Shown here: piece after piece, positions 35,330 through 45,766 of the stretch
How positions within the stretch are numbered: position 1 is the stretch's first letter
Layout of the letters: each line of letters begins with the position of its first letter
From: Triglochin maritima
Lineage: Eukaryota > Streptophyta > Magnoliopsida > Alismatales > Juncaginaceae
NCBI GenBank assembly: GCA_963682175.1
Contig: OY821791.1
Span: 17,140,542-17,204,541, forward strand
Direction of reading: 5' to 3'
DNA length: 64,000 nucleotides
Notes under the pieces: model-generated
The model's database searches: none
Seen by the model: the letters and a program-made list of their open reading frames with translations, nothing else
What the model was told of the DNA's origin: nothing
Translations under genes and position numbers: made by a program

Positions 35330-36027
35330 ACTGGGATGAGCACCAGCCGTTGATAGAGTTTGCCTACAGCAACATCTACCATTCGAGCATTGGGATGGCA
35401 CCATACGAGGCCTTGTACGGGAGGCCTTGCAGATCACCGGTATGGTGGAGTGATGTGGGCGAGAGGCAGTTAGTGGGGCCAGAGCTCGTGCAGATGTATG
35501 CAGAGAAGGTGTATGTAATAAGGAGGAGATTGGCCACAGCACAGAGCCAACAGAAGAGTTATGCTGACAGACGCAGACGGGTGTTGAGCTTTGAGGTTGG
35601 TGACCATGTGTTTTTGAAGATCTCCCCCGCTCGAGGAGTGATGAGGTTTGGGAAGAAGGGGAAGCTCAGTCCGAGGTATGTCGGACCGTTTGAGATCCTA
35701 GACCGAGTGGGAGAGGTTGCCTACAGGATTGCATTGCCACCGCAGTTTTCGGGTCTTCACAATGTCTTCCATGTATCGATGTTGAGGAAGTACGTTGCAG
35801 ATCCAGCTCACGTGATTGAGATTGCAGTACCAAAGATTCAGCAGGACTTGTCGCTCGAGGAGAGACCAGTCGAGATCGTTGATCGTATGGATCACCAGCT
35901 CAGGAGGAAGACCATTCCGATGGTGAAGGTCCGGTGGCAGCATCACAGTAAGCGTGAGGCCACCTGGGAGATCGAGGAGGAAGTTTGGAAGCAGTACCCA
36001 GAGCTTTTCGGTGAGTTGTTGTATTGA
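35329..36027 (+). pseudogene. Chromovirus integrase end and chromodomain fragment
   Basis: The frame reads HWDEHQPLIEFAYSN, YGRPCRSP, VGDHVFLKISPARGVMRFGKKGKL (GPF/Y-type linker) and ends with a chromodomain (VDRMDHQLRRK, VRWQHHSKREATWEIEEEVW). It is nearly identical to 51690-52382. Everything from the LTR's second half to mid-integrase is missing upstream. The stop is at 36025-36027, followed by the PPT at 36045-36060. Confidence 0.92.
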
Positions 36028-36060
36028 TTTCGGGACAAAATCCTTTTAAGGAGGGTAGGT

Positions 36061-38169
36061 TGTTAGCCCCTAACCCTTGCTTAGTGGCTAATCCCGGGTT
36101 TAGTGGGGGATTAGCATGGGGCGGAGGAGGGGAATAGTGTCTGGCTGTGTGGTGTGATGGGGTAGGAGTGTAGGGTGATGGGTTGGTTGGGTTTTGTGCT
36201 TGGTTAGAGAGAAACCACACCCATCTCTCACTCCCTCTCTCCCTCTTCCGTTCTCTCACCCTTTCTTCCTCTCTTCCGGCGACCTGGAGGCGTGGAGTTT
36301 TCTCCGACGTGAGGCGCGGAGGTCGGTGTGCGAGGAGGCGCACGTGCGGTCGCAGATCGGAGGTGGGTTCGCGGGTTCTCTGGCGGGTGTCGTTGATCTC
36401 CTTCTCGAGGTATGCTGCTCCTTAGTGTGTTTTTGTTGTTAACCCTCGTGGGGGGGGGGGGGGGGGGGGGGTTGTGTTGGTCGGTCGGAGACCTCCCCGG
36501 CGACGAGAACAACGTAAATCCTCAGCTGCCGCGAGGTTGAAGGGGACCAACGGTCGATCAGGTTCCTTTGAGCGGTCGACCGATGTAGTGTTTTTACCCG
36601 ACTTTAACCTTCACCAGTCGAACGATGTCTTGTGGCGGTCGACCGGTAGTGGGTTTTGCCGGTGAGTTGAGATTGCCTGTCGGTTTTTGGTCGATCGTCC
36701 CTTTTTTTGGGGTCGACTGGAACTTAAGTGTACTTGATGGTTTTGAATGTTGTTCGACCATTTTCGATATATCGTTCGACCGTTATATGACGTAGACTAT
36801 TAGGATGACCCTGGTAGTTTTCGGTCGACCGGGACCCCTGAGTCGGTCGACCGAATAGTCTTTGGTGATTTTGACCAACTCCGGATTTTGACCTTGTATT
36901 CGGTCGACCGGTTTTAGACTTCTGTTCGACTGTTTGGACTTAAGTGACGCGCAAAATAGTTCGACCGTTGTAGAGATTCGGTCGACCGAACCTATTGGGG
37001 ACGGTCGACCAGTTAGGTTTTTTCGGTCGACCGTTTGTGTGTAGAACTGAATTCCTGGTCTTGTGATCGTGTCAACTCTGTCCACGGAAACCCGTGTCCT
37101 CGCTTAGAGAGTGAGCCGGGAGGTGACGGCAGGTACATTTTCGTACCGCCCAGGGACCGCCGTGTGGAAGAGTGTGGACACTTCGGTCGCGTCACCTCTC
37201 TATTGAGTAGCAGACCTGAGGTATCGTGGATCCCAACGCGTGTGACGCATGGCTGGTGGAGCATGATGACCCTGCAGACTACGGTCTGGACCCGTCCGAT
37301 GTTGTGTCGGACGTATGTTGTACCGCCGAGGGTGTGCCGGCGATGCCGCCAAGGTTTTTGCCGGCGATGACGATACCGACGATGGTCCAGCTTGTGGTTG
37401 TGTCGTCCGATGTTGTGTCGGACGTATGTTGTACCGCTGATGTTGTGTCGGCGATGCCACAGATGTTGTGCCAGCGATGATCCCCGATTGGGCACCTATC
37501 CTGGGATGTTGACCGACCGGGCTACGGCCCCGTCAAAGGTGGTGTAGACCACGTGGTTCCTTGCGCGGAAGTGCAGACGCTCCTCAGCGATCCCTTAGGC
37601 TCGTGTAGTCGCGTGTGGGGGGACGCATCGTGTACTGTCCGTAAGATCGTATGTGCCTACGGTAGGTTTCCGAGGGAGACCCGTTGTTGTTGCTGGACTG
37701 ATGTCCTTGTGGACCCTGTTGAGGGTCGTTGTTGTTGGACTGAGGTCCCGTTTACCCTATTGAGGGACTTGATGCATTACAGATGTGACATGACATGCTA
37801 CTAGTATAATAGGTTCATTTACCGTACTATTGCATGCATATAGGTGAGCTTGGCATACGGAGTTTCCTAATGGGAAACTCAGGCATCGTTGTTTGATTCA
37901 TGTTTTAGGACCGCAGTAGGTTCTGTCGGGTGGTGACAGCGGGCACACACATTTTGGGGCCAGGATCCTAATCGGACTCTTTGAGGTCGTCATGATTGCT
38001 TTACCAGTCTTTTCATTGTATTGTTGTAATCACGTCTTTTGACAAACTCTGTTGTATTATTGGTGCACCGACTGTTGATTTATATGAGTAACATTCCCGT
38101 TGATGACTTTATCTGAGTAATCTCTTGATTGTTTAAATTTTTAAATTTCCGCTGTTTCAGGATGTTACA
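36061..38169 (+). repeat. Complete LTR (2109 bp) serving both tandem copies
   Basis: It starts TGTTAGCCCC and ends CAGGATGTTACA. GGTCGACC-type sites lie at 36553-37034, a GATGTTGTG/CGGCGATG minisatellite at 37289-37475, and a 22-base G run at 36450-36471. A PPT precedes it and a primer site follows, so it acts as the 3' LTR of the left copy and the 5' LTR of the right one. Confidence 0.92.
36450..36471 (+). repeat. Run of 22 G
   Basis: The homologous run is 7 G in the LTR at 34323 and 10 G in the LTR at 52416, so the site is a length-variable homopolymer. Its exact length may also be an assembly artefact. Confidence 0.9.
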
Positions 38170-38184
38170 ACTTGGTATAAAAGT
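38170..38184 (+). other. Primer binding site of the tandem chromovirus
   Basis: ACTTGGTATAAAAGT follows the LTR end directly. It resembles TTGGTATCAGAGC but has two or three changes in the second half. Confidence 0.65.
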
Positions 38185-38295
38185 GGTTGGTCCCTATGTG
38201 TGGCTCCCAAAGAAATCACCCCAGTGTTTTGGTGTAGGTTGCACTTTACCTTTAGCATGCATTCATGACTAATTTTGGATGTTTTCTTGTGCCAG

Positions 38296-39015
38296 ATGCC
38301 TCCGAGACGTGTGAGGAACGTCACGAACGAGCGTGTTGCCAGTGATGTCACTGAGGGCGCTACCTGGGATAGGTTGAGCGAGTTCCTTAAGCGTCTGGCA
38401 GCAAGAGCGGAGCAGACAGGGACAGGTGCGGATCCATATCGCTTCATGAGGCAGCACCCGCATAGTTTCGATGGCAGGAGTGACCCTGTGGCTGCGAAGG
38501 ACTGGGTCTTTAAGATCCAGAGAATTTTCCAGGCGATCAGTTGTGTACCGGAGCGGATGGTGAGCCTGGCCACCTATGTGCTGGATGGAGAGACAGCAAA
38601 CTGGCGGAGGACCACATCTGCTGTGGTGTTTGCTGACCGAGTTGACGTGAGCTGGGAGGAATTTCTTGAGGAGTTCAACCAGCAGTTCTTTCCGCAGCAC
38701 GTCAGAGACAGGAAGAAGGAGGAGTTCTTGGCCCTCGAGCAGAAGGAGATGTCCTTGGCTAGTTACATCAGCAGGTTTAATGCCCTTGAGCGTTATTGTT
38801 CTGAGACTTACGTGACGCCCAAGCAACGTGCACAGAAGTTCATCAAAGGGCTGAGGAAGCATCTCAGGTCGCAGGTGATTACCAGAATGCCGCAGACCCT
38901 AGCAGATGCGGTGAAGTATGCGACTATCATCGATCAGGACTACCAGAAGAATTACCAGGAGGCGCGGAAGCCGCCAGTGAGCACGGGTGGACGTGTAGTT
39001 GGACGTTCCACTGGG
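38296..39015 (+). CDS. Chromovirus Gag, N-terminal part, split by an insertion
   Basis: I chose the ATG at 38296 (MPPRRVRN), the start used by the sister element at 27587; an in-frame ATG at 38275 adds seven residues. The retrotransposon Gag domain includes FMRQHPHSFDG, AAKDWVFKIQRIF, TYVLDGETANWRR, WEEFLEEFNQQFFP, SLASYISRFNALERYC and TLADAVKYATIIDQDY. Gag forms the particle that packages the RNA. After 240 codons it is cut at 39015 by a solo LTR; GNPGKRPR and the zinc knuckle continue at 46639. Confidence 0.93.
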
Positions 39016-40411
39016 TGTGGGATCCTAATCCTAATTGGGTTTTGTTGGTGATTAGGTGGTGATTAGGGGGAATGATGATGGATGGCTTGGATTGAAGATG
39101 GATGGATGGAGGGTTGAGATGGAGAGGTGATGAGATGTGTGGTGGAGATGGAAGGAAGGAAATGGATGGTGAGGATGTGTTTTGGGGAGATATTTAGGAG
39201 TTTTCCCTCTCCCTCTCTCTCCCTCTCGTTGCTCTCTCTCCCTCTCTCACTCACTCGTGATTCTCTCTCTCCTACAGTGGTGCTCCGGTGAAGAAGAGGT
39301 GATCTCCGGCGAAGTCGAGTTCGGAGCCGTTGTGGTGGAGGTGAGTTGGTCGGTTGTTAGCTCATCTCGTGGTTTCCGTTGGTTCTCTCTCCCTCTACCT
39401 AACTCGTGTTCTGTGGTCATGGTTGGGTGTTGGAGGTTGCCGGAGGTGGTGTTGTGTTTGTGGATCGTCGAGGAGGCGATTGATCGTCGTTTGGACACGA
39501 GGTTCGTCGACGGATCGTGATTTGGGGAGACGTGCTCGTGGAGGCGTCGTCGCGGTTCTTCAAAGGCTTCTTCAAGCCTTCCGGTATGTCAAGCTCGCTC
39601 ACTTAATTATCGTGAGTATTTGGAAGTCGACGGTAGGCCTTTCGGCTCGTCGCGAGTAAATGTGCAGCAGATTTCACTGCCAAATCGGTCGACCGGTTGG
39701 TGCAAACGGTCGACCGTTCGTGAAGAGATTCGGGTTCGGCCTCAAATCGGTCGAACGATGCCCTTGGGGGCGATCGTGCGTAGGAGGCAAGCCTGGTGAG
39801 ATTTGGTCGACCGGGTCCCCTTTGCCGGTCGACCGTGTGCACCGTCATGGGTCGGATAGGGCGTTGACAATCTAAACGGTCGACCGCCTCTATGACTTCG
39901 TCTGACCGTGACTTCAGTGGTTGGAGTGGTCGGTTCGACCGAATTTGGTTCGTGGGGAACGCTCTGGTGGAATTCGGTCGACCGAGGCTAGCTCGGCGTT
40001 CAACCGGATTCGTGGTGCGTGTGAGGGATTATTCCCTGGTGGGATTCGGTCGACCGAGAGTGCTCGGGTGTTCGACCGAATTCGTTGTGGGATTTTTCCC
40101 TGGGGACTTTCGGTCGAACGGGGCCCCTTTGTCGTTCGACCGAATGATCGTTTGTTTCGTTGAACCTGGGAGTTGACCATCTAAACGGTCGACCGTCCCT
40201 TGACTTTGGTTCGACCGAACGAGTGTGGTTTGGGAAATCGGTCGACCGATGGAGTGCCGGTCGAGGTGATTTGCCTTGTATTTGCTTGATTCGGTCGACC
40301 GGGACTTTTGGTTCGGTCGACCGTTTGTGTCCAGTTTTGCACTATGGAGGTGCAGTTGTCGTGGTCGTCCGTGTGGGGCGAGTTGTGGTGCCGATGTTCT
40401 TCCAGCAAGTG

Positions 40412-41898
40412 TGTTGGATCGTGTGGGTTATGGGTCCACTAATCACTTTTAATCTAATCCACAATTCTCTACTTGATTAAGCAATCAAATGCGCAGCGGA
40501 ATAAACAAACAAGTAGAGAAAGAAAGACAATGCAAACCACAAAAGACGCGTCGGTTTTTATAGAGGTTCGGCACCCCACCCGGGTCCTAGTCCTCTCTTG
40601 TAGACTCCGCTCGACTCCGCGAGCTCCGCCTACGTCTTCACTAACCACTCCCCGTTCCGGGCCGGGAGAGAACGCCTTTACACCACAAGCAACGCGAACA
40701 ACCCTCGCTTGCTTGAATTCTTCCTCTCACAATCCGAGAGGGACACTTCGGGCTTTCACCGAAGTCCTTGCTTCTTTTGACAACTCTTGTAACTGAGTGG
40801 GATTCACTCTCTAATTGAGCACACTTTGAGTAGGATGAGTATATGATCAAGTGTGTGAAGTTTAGGCTTATGGAGTGTAGAATTGGGAGCTTTAAGGATT
40901 GAGGTTTCTCTCTAATGTATTGGGACAATTGGAGTTGGAGAGTTGTGTTAACAACAAGTCTTGATCCTCTATTTATAAGCTCCTAAGGTATTCTAGCCGT
41001 TGGGGATAGATTTGATTGGGTTTTGTGCAAGATACACAAAGCAGAAAATCGGGCTGCAAATCTGTCCAGAACCGGTCGACCGAAGCTAGTAAACCGGTCG
41101 ACCGTTAACATGATTTCAAAGAGAACGGTCGAACAAAAGAATATTCGGTCGGACAAACGAGCTAGAACTTAACTCTACTTAAGTGAATCGGTCGAACCAA
41201 AGTATGGAGCGGTCGACCGAAAAGGGGATTCGGTTGAGACAAAGGTCAATCGGTCGAACGAGAAATGTGACGACCGATAGCAGGGAATTTTGTTTCTTGA
41301 AGAAATGTTCAACCGGTCGACCGAAACAAGGTCGTCGTTCGACCGGTTACCGAAAGTATTTTGGGGTTAAGTTTGTTTTATACGAATACGACCGTTATAG
41401 GAATACGACAAGAAAAACGGCCATATTAAAATCCGGGATCGGTCGACCGAAAAGGTAGAACCGGTCGACCGGTAGAGTTCGGTAAAATCACTGTGGAGAG
41501 TCTGTTATAAACCGGTCGAACTGAGAACTGGTTCGGTCGACTGGTTCACACAGGAAATCTGGGTTTAAGTTTATAAGTGATTTCCGACTAAGGTTTGGGT
41601 GATCTAATGAAGTCCAAATAATGTGAAATTTTGTGTGTGACTTCTCTAAGGAACCTAGTGTGTATGTGATTGGTTTTTAACCCTTGTATGCTCAATTTAC
41701 ACATGTTCCTAAGACTCAAAATAAATCAAGGTTACATGTCTTGACTTCATTTCCTTCTTTCTTGAGTCTTGATCACCTGTAGAGGTTTAGCACAATACAA
41801 TATACATGCAATGCAATATGTGTGCTACTCTACATCATCATAATTAAGATTAGGTTAATTAAATCATCAAAACCTAGATTAAGGCCAAAAAGCCAACA
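40412..41898 (-). repeat. 3' LTR of the gag-only element (1487 bp)
   Basis: On the plus strand it runs from TGTTGGATCG to AAGCCAACA. A TATA box on the minus strand is at 40970-40977, and GGTCGACC-type sites lie at 41071-41540, upstream of it in the sense direction. The open frame at 40473-40796 in this LTR and its copy at 44292 is not a gene. Confidence 0.95.
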
Positions 41899-41912
41899 AT
41901 CTCCCCCTTTTT
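41899..41912 (-). other. Polypurine tract of the gag-only element
   Basis: The minus strand reads AAAAAGGGGGAGAT directly before the 3' LTR, the priming site for plus-strand DNA synthesis. Confidence 0.88.
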
Positions 41913-42527
41913 GATGATGGCAACCTATATCTTAATTCTATCTAAATACATGGAATTTGTATATGTAAACTATGCAAATTAATGCTCCCCCTATGGATGT
42001 GCATAGTTTTTGTTCAATTTTATGCCAAATTCCAAGTTACCCCCTTAATTATCTCTCCCCCTTTGACATCCATCAAAAATAAAAATAAATATGACTTTAA
42101 GCATAGAATTTGGATGTCTTGTAATGAAGTTGCTCCCCCTAAATTTTGCACTTCATTACTCTAAAAGATATAACATTTAAGCTCCCCCTTATCAATAAGG
42201 CTAAATGGAAACAATGAGTATGATGAAATTAAGTTCATTTAAGTTTCAACTTAAGCCTTATTCTCACATCCATTTAAAAAATTTGACATTTAAAATCAAT
42301 GAATGTGGTAAATGATTTGCAATGAATGGGGTATATGATTTGCAATGAATTGAACTCTAAGGATATGACAATTAAGCATATTAACTAGATTAGAGCTAAA
42401 TTTTCAGAAATTTCAAGGATAGAAATTTATACCAAACTTGAATCTTGATTAGCTCCAATCTTATTTGGTGATGCAACCGGATTCGAATTCGACGCTTTGG
42501 CTCACCCGGTCACCACCAATTTCCTCC
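41913..42527 (-). other. Non-coding internal sequence of the gag-only element
   Basis: About 615 AT-rich bases between the gag stop and the PPT. Clusters of CTCCCCCT on the plus strand (e.g. ~41984, 42052, 42131, 42181) are extra purine tracts on the sense strand. No coding potential was recognised; the whole pol is missing here. Confidence 0.7.
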
Positions 42528-44177
42528 TCAAGCTCCTACAAGTGTAGACTTAGGTACCCAAACAACTTTGGGTCCTTGAACATTAGCTTTTGGGATCCAA
42601 ACCATTTTGGTTTTGGGTGCCCACACACTTGAGGAACTAGATTTAACAAATACATGCTTGCCATTTAAAGTAGTATGAGATACATGGTTTTTCAAATGCA
42701 CATTGTATCCTAAACCATGTTTAGCCAATGATTGTCTTTGACTACTCAAAAGCATATCAAGCATTTTTGTTCCTTTAGTGAACATTTCAAGATCTTTTCT
42801 TAATTGCATATTTGAGGCTTTAAGATCTACATGTTCATCAATAATGGGTGTTTTACTTAGACTAGCAAGTGATGATTCATTTGATTCAAGTCTAGCAATC
42901 ACCTCATTCTTTTCATTCATGATTAATTCAATTTGGCATTTGAGATCATTTATAGTTTTTCTAGCATTTTTGTTCTTTTCACAAATGATCTCATATTGTT
43001 TAACTAAATCATGAAATGCATTTTGAAGCTCATCATATGTATATGATTCATCATTAGTATTAGAATTAGAGCTAGCACTAGAATATGATTTATTTGAACA
43101 TGAATTGCTTCTAGTGGTGTAAGAGTTAGAAGATACCTCACTTCCTTCATCTTGAATTGCCATGTAGCACATATGCGCATATTCCTTTGTTGATGAAGGT
43201 GCGGTTGATTTGGATGACGACGACGACGTATCGTCCCAAGTGGCCTTGTGAGCTTCCAACCTCTTTTCTTTTCTCTTACTCCTCTCCTTTTCTCTTCTTC
43301 TCTCCCTTCTCTCATTTTTCTTTTCCCCTTCTCTTCTCTCATTTTCGCTCTCCTCCCTCTCTTTTTCTTTTTCTCTTTTCTCACTTCTTCTACCTCTTCT
43401 TTCATTCTTTTCTCCCTTATCCCTCTTGAGGTATTTGAAGAAGTCTTGGGCAAGGACCTCAATGTCCTCTTCTTCCACCCTCCTTGGCTCATCAAAATTT
43501 GCATGCAATGCCACCATGGAGTTTTTCTTTGAAGCTTCCTTCTCTCTTCGATGACTCAATTGGAGCTCATAGGCCATGAGATTTCCAATGAGTTCCTCCA
43601 TCTTCAATTTTGAAAGATCGTGCGATTCTTCGATTGCCACGACCTTGTCTTCCCAATCGTTGCTCAATGACCGGAGGAATTTTCGAGTCATCTCTCCTTC
43701 ATTTATCCTTCTTCCAAGAATCAAAAGAGAGTTAGTGATATCGGTGAAGCGAGTGTTCATGTCGCTTATGTTCTCACCGATTTGCATAGAAAATATTTCA
43801 TATTTATGCATGAGGAGACTTATCCTAGTTTCTTTGGTTTTGCTATCACCCTCATGATGCATTTGTAACCTATGCCATATTTCATTTGCACTTTCACATC
43901 CCCTAATTCTATTGTATTCTCCCTCATTAAGGCCACAATAAAGAATATTCATAATTTTTGAATTCATTTCAATTTCTTTCATTTGAGCCCTAGATAGAGA
44001 ATCTAAATCATCTTCATTTGGGGGTATGTATGGATTTTGAATAAACTTCCAATACTTAAGGTCATTTGATATTAAAAAGATTTTCATTCTATTTTTCCAA
44101 TAATCATAATTTGACCCATTAAGCAAAGGAGGCCTTGTGGTGCATAAACCCTCTAAGTGATTAGATGTTGAAGCCAT
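42528..44177 (-). CDS. copia-type Gag (UBN2-like), charged segment instead of zinc knuckle
   Basis: An intact 549-codon frame begins 40 bases after the primer site. Residues 1-215 match the copia Gag of the UBN2/DUF4219 type: LLNGSNYDYWKNRM, ANEIWHRLQMHHEG, SLLMHKYEIFSM, MNTRFTDITNSL, LSNDWEDKV and EELIGNLMAYEL. In SIRE/Tork-like relatives a CCHC knuckle normally precedes KKALKATWDD. Here residues ~251-308 are almost only Glu, Arg, Lys and Asn, and HKATWDD follows directly. A Ser-rich stretch (315-375), a predicted coiled coil (~380-465) and the conserved LDMLLSSQR, KHGLGY and VWVPKSTLVGA end follow. The frame stops where protease would begin. Confidence 0.92.
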   Translation of the reverse strand: MASTSNHLEGLCTTRPPLLNGSNYDYWKNRMKIFLISNDLKYWKFIQNPYIPPNEDDLDSLSRAQMKEIEMNSKIMNILYCGLNEGEYNRIRGCESANEIWHRLQMHHEGDSKTKETRISLLMHKYEIFSMQIGENISDMNTRFTDITNSLLILGRRINEGEMTRKFLRSLSNDWEDKVVAIEESHDLSKLKMEELIGNLMAYELQLSHRREKEASKKNSMVALHANFDEPRRVEEEDIEVLAQDFFKYLKRDKGEKNERRGRRSEKREKEKEREESENERREGEKKNERRERRREKERSKRKEKRLEAHKATWDDTSSSSSKSTAPSSTKEYAHMCYMAIQDEGSEVSSNSYTTRSNSCSNKSYSSASSNSNTNDESYTYDELQNAFHDLVKQYEIICEKNKNARKTINDLKCQIELIMNEKNEVIARLESNESSLASLSKTPIIDEHVDLKASNMQLRKDLEMFTKGTKMLDMLLSSQRQSLAKHGLGYNVHLKNHVSHTTLNGKHVFVKSSSSSVWAPKTKMVWIPKANVQGPKVVWVPKSTLVGA

Positions 44178-44216
44178 GCTAAAATTACGGTAAAGTAATG
44201 AAATTTAGCTAACAAG

Positions 44217-44228
44217 GCTCTGATACCA
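44217..44228 (-). other. Primer binding site of the gag-only element
   Basis: The minus strand reads TGGTATCAGAGC two bases after the LTR end, the initiator tRNA-Met type site. Confidence 0.92.
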
Positions 44229-44230
44229 AA

Positions 44231-45742
44231 TGTTGGATCGTGTGGGTTATGGGTCCACTAATCACTTTTAATCTAATCCACAATTCTCTACTTGATTAAG
44301 CAATCAAATGCGCAGCGGAATAAACAAACAAGTAGAGAAAGAAAGACAATGCAAACCACAAAAGACGCGTCGGTTTTTATAGAGGTTCGGCACCCCACCC
44401 GGGTCCTAGTCCTCTCTTGTAGACTCCGCTCGACTCCGCGAGCTCCGCCTACGTCTTCACTAACCACTCCCCGTTCCGGGCCGGGAGAGAACGCCTTTAC
44501 ACCACAAGCAACGTGAACAACCCTCGCTTGCTTGAATTCTTCCTCTCACAATCCGAGAGGGACACTTCGGGCTTTCACCGAAGTCCTTGCTTCTTTTGAC
44601 AACTCTTGTAACTGAGTGGGATTCACTCTCTAATTGAGCACACTTTGAGTAGGATGAGTATATGATCAAGTGTGTGAAGTTTAGGCTTATGGAGTGTAGA
44701 ATTGGGAGCTTTAAGGATTGAGGTTTCTCTCTAATGTATTGGGACAATTGGAGTTGAAGAGTTGTGTTAACAACAAGTCTTGATCCTCTATTTATAAGCT
44801 CCTAAGGTATTCTAGCCGTTGGGGATAGATTTGATTGGGTTTTGTGCAAGATACACAAAGCAGAAAATCGGGCTGCAAATCTGTCCAGAACCGGTCGACC
44901 GAAGCTAGTAAACCGGTCGACCGTTAACATGATTTCAAAGAGAACGGTCGAACAAAAGAATATTCGGTCGGACAAACGAGCTAGAACTTAACTCTACTTA
45001 AGTGAATCGGTCGAACCAAAGTATGGAGCGGTCGACCGAAAAGGGGATTCGGTTGAGACAAAGGTCAATCGGTCGAACGAGAAATGTGACGACCGATAGC
45101 AGGGAATTTTGTTTCTTGAAGAAATGTTCAACCGGTCGACCGAAACAAGGTCGTCGTTCGACCGGTTACCGAAAGTATTTTGGGGTTAAGTTTGTTTTAT
45201 ACGAATACGACCGTTATAGGAATACGACAAGAAAAACGGCCATATTAAAATCCGGGATCGGTCGACCGAAAAGGTAGAACCGGTCGACCGGTAGAGTTCG
45301 GTAAAATCACTGTGGAGAGTCTGTTATAAACCGGTCGAACTGAGAACTGGTTCGGTCGACCGGTTCACACAGGAAATCTGGGTTTAAGTTTATAAGTGAT
45401 TTCCGACTAAGGTTTGGGTGATCTAATGAAGTCCAAATAATGTGAAATTTTGTGTGTGACTTCTCTAAGGAACCTAGTGTGTATGTGATTGGTTTTTAAC
45501 CCTTGTATGCTCAATTTACACATGTTCCTAAGACTCAAAATAAATCAAGGTTACATGTCTTCGATTTAGCTTTAATTACATGTCTTGACTTCATTTCCTT
45601 CTTTCTTGAGTCTTGATCACCTGTAGAGGTTTAGCACAATACAATATACATGCAATGCAATATGTGTGCTACTCTACATCATCATAATTAAGATTAGGTT
45701 AATTAAATCATCAAAACCTAGATTAAGGCCAAAAAGCCAACA
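44231..45742 (-). repeat. 5' LTR of the gag-only element (1512 bp)
   Basis: It is almost identical to 40412-41898. It has 25 extra bases near 45560, where the ACATGTCTT word is repeated, which accounts for the length difference. TATA box at 44789-44796 (minus strand). Confidence 0.95.
44889..45365 (-). promoter_or_regulatory. Dense GGTCGACC-type site array upstream of the TATA box
   Basis: About 16 sites in 480 bases, seven of them exact GGTCGACCG, the others one-off forms such as CGGTCGAAC and TTCGACCGG. In the sense (minus) direction the array ends about 93 bases upstream of TATAAATA. Its matching copy is at 41071-41540. Function is inferred from position. Confidence 0.55.
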
Positions 45743-45766
45743 AAGTGTGCTAGGGTGCACGAGTGT

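Larger units (their letters stand above)
40412..45742 (-). mobile_element. Young gag-only copia-like LTR retrotransposon
   Basis: The AAGTG duplication flanks it (40407-40411 and 45743-45747). On the minus strand the order is 5' LTR (45742-44231), primer site, one gag frame of 549 codons, non-coding sequence, PPT, 3' LTR (41898-40412). The internal region is only 2.3 kb and has no protease, integrase, RT or RNase H, so it must use enzymes from relatives. I count three substitutions and one 25-bp indel between the LTRs by eye, so it is the youngest dated insertion here. Confidence 0.94.

Noticed and set aside
40473..40796. 107-codon open frame, also present in part at 44292
   Set aside because: It lies inside the LTR of the gag-only element, antisense to it, and a one-base difference changes it between the two LTRs; no family signature.
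43157..43532. Hydrophobic Phe/Ser/Leu-rich plus-strand frames resembling membrane proteins
   Set aside because: They are the antisense of the Glu/Arg/Lys-rich segment of the Gag frame at 42528-44177.
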